NCBI GenBank assembly: GCA_024220505.1
Contig: JAKZZE010000003.1
Coordinates: forward strand, 1,116,001 to 1,180,000
Source: Rhizopus arrhizus
Taxonomy: Eukaryota; Mucoromycota; Mucoromycetes; Mucorales; Rhizopodaceae
Length of the DNA: 64,000 bases
Direction: 5' to 3'
Shown: piece by piece, positions 58,431 to 64,000 of the stretch
How positions within the stretch are numbered: the stretch's first letter is position 1
How the letters are laid out: the number at the start of each line of letters is the position of its first letter
Made by a program: the position numbers and the translations under genes
The notes under the pieces: model-generated
Databases searched by the model: none
Seen by the model: the letters and a program-made list of their open reading frames with translations, nothing else
Told to the model about the DNA's origin: nothing

Positions 58431-58888
58431 GAACTAGAGTTTAAATTGTTTTAATCGTTTTTTGGCAACAGTGTCATCAAGAGGCAGACAGCATTGCCAA
58501 AGAGTGACCTTGATGAGTTTCTTCTAATAGGAATGACTGGTGGACTGTAAACATATACCAAAGAACACTATCATATGTGTGATTTCAATCTTGCTATCCA
58601 AAAGTGAATGCAACATCAACGACATAATTAAAAAAAATTAGATTTATAAGCGAATTATCAACCCTCAAAACATCAAATTTGATTGGTTTCTCAAAGGCTG
58701 CGTCTATTAGACTAAAAAACTACCAAAAAATCTGGATATTACACTATTTCCAGGAATAGATGTCGCGTTTACTTGTCGCTTTTTTGTATATATTGTATTA
58801 TAAACTTTGTAAAAATGCGACTTTACTTTTTGAAAATAGTGTATAATAAGGATAACTGGTAAGAGACTTTTATTGGGGCAAGTATTTC

Positions 58889-58954
58889 ATATTCACAACA
58901 TATAAAGAATAAACTCCTCATACATAAAAAAAAAAAAAATATTCACAACATATA
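58889..58954 (+). mobile_element. 34-bp poly(A)-tailed retro-insert with 16-bp target-site duplication
   Basis: ATATTCACAACATATA occurs at 58889..58904 and identically at 58939..58954. Between them lie 21 nt containing the poly(A) signal AATAAA (58908..58913) and then 13 A. This is the structure expected of an extremely 5'-truncated copy of an mRNA 3' end inserted by LINE machinery: duplication, transcript tail with signal 12 nt before the cleavage site, poly(A), duplication. The source transcript is unknown. Confidence 0.8.
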
Positions 58955-59027
58955 TGTTTAGATTAGTCAAGCTCAATTTCCAATATTATATCAAAAAAAA
59001 AAAGCGACTCATGAGATTGTCAAAAGA

Positions 59028-59524
59028 TTGTTTGATGATAGTGTCAAATACAACGGTAGTAGCTCTATTGATGCAAAAGAAACAAATGAATCACACTTCC
59101 TCCAAAAGGTAACAAAGCAGTTAGTCCTTACAAGGAAAGAACAGCTGCTTATGGTGATGACTCTTTTCTGGACTTATGAAAGGAAAATATCCTGGTCTTA
59201 CCAGATCTATTACCAGTGCTATTAAGAAGATGTCAAAAGATTCGCAAGAGAAAAATGAATTTATCTATGTTACTGAGGCTTTTACTGATCAAGCATATAA
59301 TTAATATAAAACCAAAAAACCTAACAAGTATTGTTTCAGCTGGATCAAAACGAAAAATACATGCCGTCCTCAAGTATAATTCTTGTTGTACAGTATGGAA
59401 TCGTGATGTGATGGCTGCCAAAAACATGCAATATATTTTTACATACATATCACAACATAATAATAAAAGACATCCCGAATACATGAATTCTGCTTCTTCT
59501 GAGGACTGTATGAGAACTTCATAA
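59028..59524 (+). pseudogene. Fanzor (eukaryotic TnpB-like) nuclease remnant
   Basis: C-terminal part of an OrfB/TnpB-like protein, broken by frame changes. In one frame YGDDSFLDLMKGKYPGLTRS, ITSAIKKMSKDSQ and FIYVTEAFTDQAYN precede two stops; this matches the RuvC-like core region (YG-x-S/A-F, KYPG, then the T-S-x-x-C block). In the next frame, to 59524, IVSAGSKRKIHAVLKYNSC continues to CTVWNRDVMAAKNMQYIFTY. The WNRDVMAAKNM motif is the final RuvC-III Asp block that follows the zinc ribbon in Fanzor/TnpB proteins. One zinc Cys appears replaced by Tyr (VLKYNSC). The N-terminal half is not recognised, although coding scraps start near 58470 (TALPKSDLDEFLLIGMTGGL). Confidence 0.6.
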
Positions 59525-59800
59525 CGAGTTCTCATACCTTACCTAGCGAATGAGTTGTATATAATGCTTTTTGTGATGGTCTTTTACTAACATTCATTTT
59601 ATGTAAGTATCTTTTTTGGTATCTCTTTTATTTTCACTGTTTGCTCTATCTCAAACTATCTCAACTTTCTCCTGCCAATGGTTACCCAAATTTCATTTCT
59701 TCCTTTCCAAATTCATTACTTTTCTCCAAATCATTTCAACATTTTTTCTAAATTATTTTTTATTTTTCCCAAAAATTTGAAAAATACAGTAATTGGTCAT

Positions 59801-60472
59801 AAGATTTGCCATATACAGCTTCAACTCAAACTCACAAATCACAAATATAAGTCACAACAACCGGAAAGCTTTTATTAGTAGCCCTATGCACCATATTCCT
59901 AGAAATGTATGGTACAGACTTCTTCATAAGAAATTATCCACTCGAACCAATCTGCATAGAATCATACTAGCAAAGGTAGACGACGACTATTGCCAATTGT
60001 GCAAACTACCAGAAACAGAACAGCACATGCTCTTTACTTGTATTCAAAAACAAGACCTGTGGAACGCAGCCTTCAAGAAATACTTATCAAAGCCTAAAGA
60101 TCCCAACTGCAGCTCAATATTCGAGGACCTATCTACACTTAGATTATCCAAGTATTACATCTTACACTACTATGACAAGTTTACAATTTATGATTTTTTT
60201 GCTACAGTTATTTGATTCATTTGGAAAACTCACTGGCAACAATTATTTGAACAAACTCCTGTCTTGGATGAGATTGTCCTCAATCAAATCCAGAAGGAAC
60301 TATTGAAACTGTCCGCTTACAATTCTTTATTCTAATACCTTTTGTATTTTTATAAGTCACTGTTTCATACACTTGCATCGCTCTTAACCCTTATACTCTT
60401 TGATGAGTTTTAATAAATATTAAAATTTTCATCCATGAAAAAAAAAAAAAAAAAAAAAAAAAGATTTGCCAT
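59801..60472 (+). mobile_element. 5'-truncated LINE insertion with target-site duplications, copy B
   Basis: AAGATTTGCCAT at 59801..59812 is repeated at 60461..60472, immediately after a run of about 23 A. The insert, 59813..60460, encodes the C-terminal end of a reverse transcriptase ORF: MHHIPRNVWYRLLHKKLSTR, then a zinc knuckle CQLCKLPETEQHMLFTC (C-x2-C-x7-H-x4-C), QDLWNAAFKKYL, and after one TGA HWQQLFEQTPVLDEIV with KLSAYNSLF. The 3' UTR ends TTTTCATCCATG(A)n, as in copy A at 29045. Intact duplications and a pure A tail mean the insertion is young. Confidence 0.88.
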
Positions 60473-61195
60473 GTAAGTAAAAGTGTCTATCGAATAAGAA
60501 AGTAGACAGCTATGTTTATATTTAATACCAACTAAACTTACTCTTGTAAAACTCCATGGAAAGATCAGTTTCAACAGTTTGAGTGAAAATTTATTTTGTA
60601 AAAGCAAGCTATTATAAAAAAAGTATTGATTACTAAGACAAGGTATGGCTGCGCAATAAAAATGAAGGAGTTTAGAGAAGTTACATTAAAACTTTTTTCA
60701 AAGCAATTACATAAGCCCATGTTACTTTAGCTATGAAGTTTTTGTAAATGGTTCATAACATATTTGTTCTTTATCATAATACATCTCCTTAAATAAAAAA
60801 AAGAGTGGGGTTTCTAGAATAAATTAGAAAGCAGTAACAGTGCATGCAGTCAGAAGTACGTGCTTTTAAAAAATTTATTATTGCACAGTTCTAGAATTTT
60901 TAAAGGTTTAAAAGGAAAGAGTATTTTATAATAAACGCGTATCAAACAAGCCATCATATATCCAATTATATCTTCGTTCCGCATACACACATTCACGCCA
61001 TTTTTCCCGTTTTTTCTATTATTAATAGAATAAGGGAAATAAACAAAATTTAAAAAAAGTAACACGTTGACTCATTTGAAATAATTTTTTTTTTTTTGAT
61101 TCAGGACCATATCGGATTTAATATAAATATAAACATGGTCAAAGTGTTTTTTTTTTTTTATACTTCATCTCTTTTATTCTTTGCTTTCACATAAA
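60473..61195. other. intergenic region before the 43-residue protein
   Basis: AT-rich. An ACGCGT core is at 60935..60940 and a CT/T-rich leader at 61145-61190. No other ORF recognised. Confidence 0.6.
60935..60940. promoter_or_regulatory. MCB-type ACGCGT
   Basis: Third ACGCGT in the window, about 255 bp upstream of the 43-residue gene. Motif match only. Confidence 0.3.
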
Positions 61196-61327
61196 ATGAA
61201 CTCTCGTGTCACTCGTCTTGCTGCTCCTGCCAAGAAGCTCGTTTATACTACTGCTGTTGGTTCTTTAGTCTTTGCCTATGTACAACAATGCAAGAATGAT
61301 GTCCTCTTCTATACCAAATCCAAATAA
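61196..61327 (+). CDS. 43-residue single-pass membrane protein, probably mitochondrial
   Basis: An uninterrupted ORF starts MNSRVTRLAAPAKKLVYTTA and continues VGSLVFAYVQQCKNDVLFYT before ending KSK. It has a basic amphipathic N-terminus and one hydrophobic stretch, as in small inner- or outer-membrane subunits of respiratory or import complexes. Codon choice is biased to GTC, CTC, ACT, GCT and AAG, unlike the surrounding AT-rich DNA, which suggests high expression. A T/C-rich leader precedes the start. I do not recognise the family. It is too short for most automatic gene callers. Confidence 0.72.
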   Translation: MNSRVTRLAAPAKKLVYTTAVGSLVFAYVQQCKNDVLFYTKSK

Positions 61328-62148
61328 TTCAATCCATCATATATTTATAACTAGCAAACTATAGACATTAGACATACAAAATTATTACAATAATAAAATA
61401 CTACATAATTCCCACTTTTTACCTTTTCATAATGGGTCAAAGCTCCTTTTTGTTCTTTTGTTATTCCTTCTTTTCCCGTCTCATCAAGGCGGGAAAAAAA
61501 AATTTCTCTTTCTGTAAACGTGGAGAAAATAAAAAAGAAAATTGATTGGTTGTTAGGAAAAAGGTTTGACAGATCATATCAAACGTTTGAGTAACCGCTT
61601 TAAAAAGTGATCAGCAAGCGATAAAGTAATGTGTAACATTCAGGGGGGCAAGACATATTTGGTTGTCATGGTAAAGTATTAAAAAGTAGTTTAATCTATT
61701 TTGAGAGAACAAAACATGTTATAGAATGTTCCAAATTCAGCCGGCTTGTCAAAGAAGGAAAAACAATGATTGATATCAAGTGGATGATGTAGCTTTTTCA
61801 TTGTTCATAGGCTGTGTAAGGTATTTATAATCTCTCCTAAAGTGAATTCTGTCATGTGTCATATGAAATATAAGAGACAACATCATAAACATATAAAATC
61901 ATCTTCGCAGACAATAGACTCTCGTTTCCATGTACATCATGATGCTTGTACAAAAGGGAAAAACTTCCGTAATAAAACCCAACTAGTTTAAATGGATGAA
62001 TAATTGCATTTAATGAGTTTTAGTGAGTAGAGAATAAAAAGGTAATATGAAAGCAAAGTAGTTGAAATTACAATCATCATGGTGGCTGTAAAAATAATAG
62101 CCCATCTCAATCTCTCTCTTTCTCTTTCTCTTCTTATTATTATTAAAA
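61328..62148. other. promoter region of the APSES gene
   Basis: About 0.8 kb. It includes an inverted repeat TTTTCCCG / CGGGAAAA at 61471..61478 and 61490..61497. The right arm in context is GGCGGGAAAA, an E2F-type consensus. A CT-rich tract at 62107-62133 directly precedes the APSES start. No coding sequence. Confidence 0.55.
61471..61497. repeat. 8-bp inverted repeat with E2F-like site
   Basis: TTTTCCCG and CGGGAAAA are perfect complements across an 11-nt spacer. The right half, GGCGGGAAAA, fits the E2F consensus TTTCCCGCC on the other strand. It lies between the 43-residue gene (3' side) and the APSES gene (about 650 bp upstream). Confidence 0.5.
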
Positions 62149-62382
62149 ATGAATAATAGCAATACAAATGATTATTTAGCTAAAGATAAAATGATTATTC
62201 CTTCACCAGCCATATCAACATCCACGATATCAACATCCGCTAGTAACTCAAATATATTATCCACTTATAATACCTGCAATTATTTTAATTCTTCTTCTTC
62301 AAGTAAGACATTTCATCATCATCATAATGTATTCTTATAAAAATAGGTTATAATAATCAAGTTGGATTATCAACTACATCTC

Positions 62383-62422
<40 letters not shown>

Positions 62423-63506
62423 GCAGCAGCAGCAGCAGCAACCACGTCGACCATTTATTTCAAGACCAAAGTTAACTACAACATTATGGGAAGATGAAGG
62501 AACGATATGCTATCAAGTGGATGCTAATGGTATTTGCGTAGCAAGAAGACAAGGTAAAGAACGAATTATGATGATTAATAATACTTAATGTTATTAGATA
62601 ATGATATGATCAACGGTACAAAGCTATTGAATGTAGCCGGTATGTCTCGCGGTAAACGAGATGGTATTTTAAAAAATGAAAAAGGTCGGGTGGTCATTAA
62701 AGTGGGTGCAATGCATTTAAAGGGTGTTTGGTAACAATTTTATATTCTTTGCTTTATAACATTCTTTTAAGTATGATTTGCTAGGATTACATTTGATAGA
62801 GCCAAGTTTTTAGCAGCACAATACAAAATTCAAGATGTTTTATATCCTTTATTTGTTGATGATCCTACAGCCTTTTTATATTCTTCTTTACATCATCCTA
62901 TGAATTTGTTTAGTCACTATCGACAAAATTATATTCCGCCTTCTCATTGGGATCGAATTCAACCTGCTTCTGTTGGAGAAACAAGTAAGGAAGAAAGATT
63001 GTAAAGAATCGAGTTATTTATTATCATAGACTATCATACGACTAGATTTGATCATTCAGTTTTAGGAAATAATGAAATGATCATATCAACTAAACCAAGT
63101 GACTCAACACAATACGATAATAACGTAGAATATTTCTCAAAGCAAGCTGATCAAAGCAAATTGTATGAAGATTTGATGATAGATGAAAAAGATATCAATT
63201 CATTTTATTCATCAAATAATAACACAGGTAATCATAAATAAAAGCAAGAAATAGTCTTCTAACTCTTTTTATATAGAAAAACAACCTGTTTATTCAACAC
63301 TATTTCGATCAACTGAACAATATCCTTTATATGATTCAAGTAGCAGCAGTAGACAAAATGTGATGAGACCCGTTCAAAGAATACCAAATTATCATCAACA
63401 TCCTTACATGGATCCCAACAAATTCACTTTGTCTACATCACAATCATCACTGCAATCACCTATCTATAAAGGAAAAAAAAATACGACACATCCTCATGTT
63501 CAATAA
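62149..63506 (+). CDS. APSES-domain transcription factor (StuA/Efg1/Sok2 type)
   Basis: DNA-binding regulator of morphogenesis. Exon 1 is Ser/Thr/Asn-rich. After an intron at about 62299-62346 (S/YNNQVG) comes a run of 20 Gln, then the KilA-N/APSES domain: [80 protein letters not shown] and [13 protein letters not shown]. This order and spacing match StuA/Efg1 rather than the MBF members Swi4/Mbp1, and no ankyrin repeats follow. The C-terminus is disordered, ending [20 protein letters not shown] and Q. Six exons. The GT-AG joins keep frame throughout. Confidence 0.93.
62382..62441 (+). repeat. CAA/CAG microsatellite encoding 20 Gln
   Basis: Thirteen CAA, six CAG and one CAA codons in a row inside exon 2 of the APSES gene, just N-terminal to the DNA-binding domain. 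The pure CAG block is likely to vary in length between strains. Confidence 0.95.
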
Positions 63507-63901
63507 AATCCTTTTTCTCTCCTCCCTATTCTTGTTTATGCGTCATTCAACTCCAAATTGCATGAAATACTTTTTATTTATTTATACTATGTGTAGCATA
63601 AGAAAAGCTTACAAAAAAGGCTGAATAAAATACATGTTCATTCGTGTATATTGTTTAAATATTTAATTGTATAAACAATGTCTTCAAGGTATTTCAAGCA
63701 TGTTTGAATATAGAAAAGGCGCATTTCTCTTTCTATAAATAATGTGACTCTCCTTATGTTTACAAAGAAAGCATATTCTTCTTTACTCTTTATATCATTT
63801 TAAGCCCAAATTTCGTATCATTACTTGAGTATATATCGTTATTGCATGATAATTTTCACTTGCACTAAAACTAAAACTTGAGTATAAAAAGCAATAAAGA
63901 C

Positions 63902-63936
<35 letters not shown>

Positions 63937-64000
63937 TAATGTATAACACTGTAAAAGACGACTTCTTTTTGTTTGAGTCAGTTATACAAATAAACTTTCT
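63507..64000. other. 3' flank of the APSES gene
   Basis: AT-rich, no ORF. It contains a 33-nt T tract discussed as a possible minus-strand retro-insert. Confidence 0.6.
63896..63960 (-). mobile_element. possible minus-strand poly(A)-tailed micro retro-insert
   Basis: AAAGACG at 63896..63902 is followed by 33 T and 18 nt, then AAAGACG again at 63954..63960. Read on the minus strand this is a 7-bp repeat, an 18-nt body (TACAGTGTTATACATTAC), A33, and the repeat. It copies the architecture at 58889-58954, but the repeat is short and the body has no AATAAA, so chance is possible. Confidence 0.4.

Noticed and set aside
63903..63935. T33 tract as a transcription terminator
   Set aside because: Pol II termination in fungi does not rely on such tracts and no small pol III gene with A and B boxes precedes it.
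1..64000. CRISPR arrays, prokaryotic operons or phage genes
   Set aside because: No regularly spaced repeats, ribosome-binding sites or prokaryotic gene families; intron-rich eukaryotic genes throughout.

Overview
The window is nuclear DNA of an early-diverging filamentous fungus, most likely a member of the Mucorales (Mucoromycota). It is strongly AT-rich, carries many short introns of about 45-70 bp, and its gene content (an ADAM protease, a UHRF1-like protein, retained TFIID, kinetochore and APSES genes) fits that group. I cannot name the genus from sequence alone. No rRNA, convincing tRNA, CRISPR array or prokaryotic operon is visible. Most genes were reconstructed by hand across introns, so splice junctions are inferred from reading frame and GT-AG (once GC-AG) signals.

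Layout. 0-14.6 kb is gene-dense: TAF1 (TFIID), mitochondrial QRI7/OSGEPL1 (t6A modification), a Bin3-type RNA methyltransferase divergent from it, a glutaredoxin-like protein, tubulin cofactor C, glucosamine-6-phosphate deaminase, a UBL-PHD-SRA-RING protein resembling UHRF1, an AAGAB/p34-like adaptin-binding protein and a small Ecl1-type protein. 14.6-20 kb is gene-poor and holds decayed reading frames. 20-25.4 kb has eIF3 subunit L and, convergent to it, a long ABCB6/HMT1-like half transporter whose nucleotide-binding domain has lost key residues. 25.4-30.5 kb is non-coding with a LINE tail fragment. 30.5-40.9 kb carries a TIS11-type CCCH protein, a small Q-rich protein, kinetochore protein DSN1/Mis13, an ADAM metalloprotease and prephenate dehydrogenase. 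41-46 kb has a Tc1/mariner remnant, a possible HDA2/3-like protein and a coiled-coil protein. 46.7-56.7 kb has transportin-1, a FYVE protein, an acidic coiled-coil protein, IBA57 and mitochondrial bL17m. 56.8-60.5 kb is a mobile-element graveyard: a Tc1-type helix-turn-helix remnant, a Fanzor/TnpB-like remnant, a 34-bp poly(A)-tailed retro-insert and a 5'-truncated LINE copy with intact target-site duplications. The right end has a 43-residue membrane protein and an APSES regulator of the StuA/Efg1 type.

The genes are mostly housekeeping and do not form one pathway. Two divergent pairs may share promoters: QRI7 with the RNA methyltransferase, and IBA57 with bL17m (both mitochondrial). The most unusual material is the retrotransposition evidence (one clear and two probable poly(A)-tailed insertions with flanking repeats), the Fanzor-like remnant next to a Tc1-like remnant, the degenerate ABC ATPase, and a GC-AG intron with no stop codon inside the first zinc finger of the CCCH gene.
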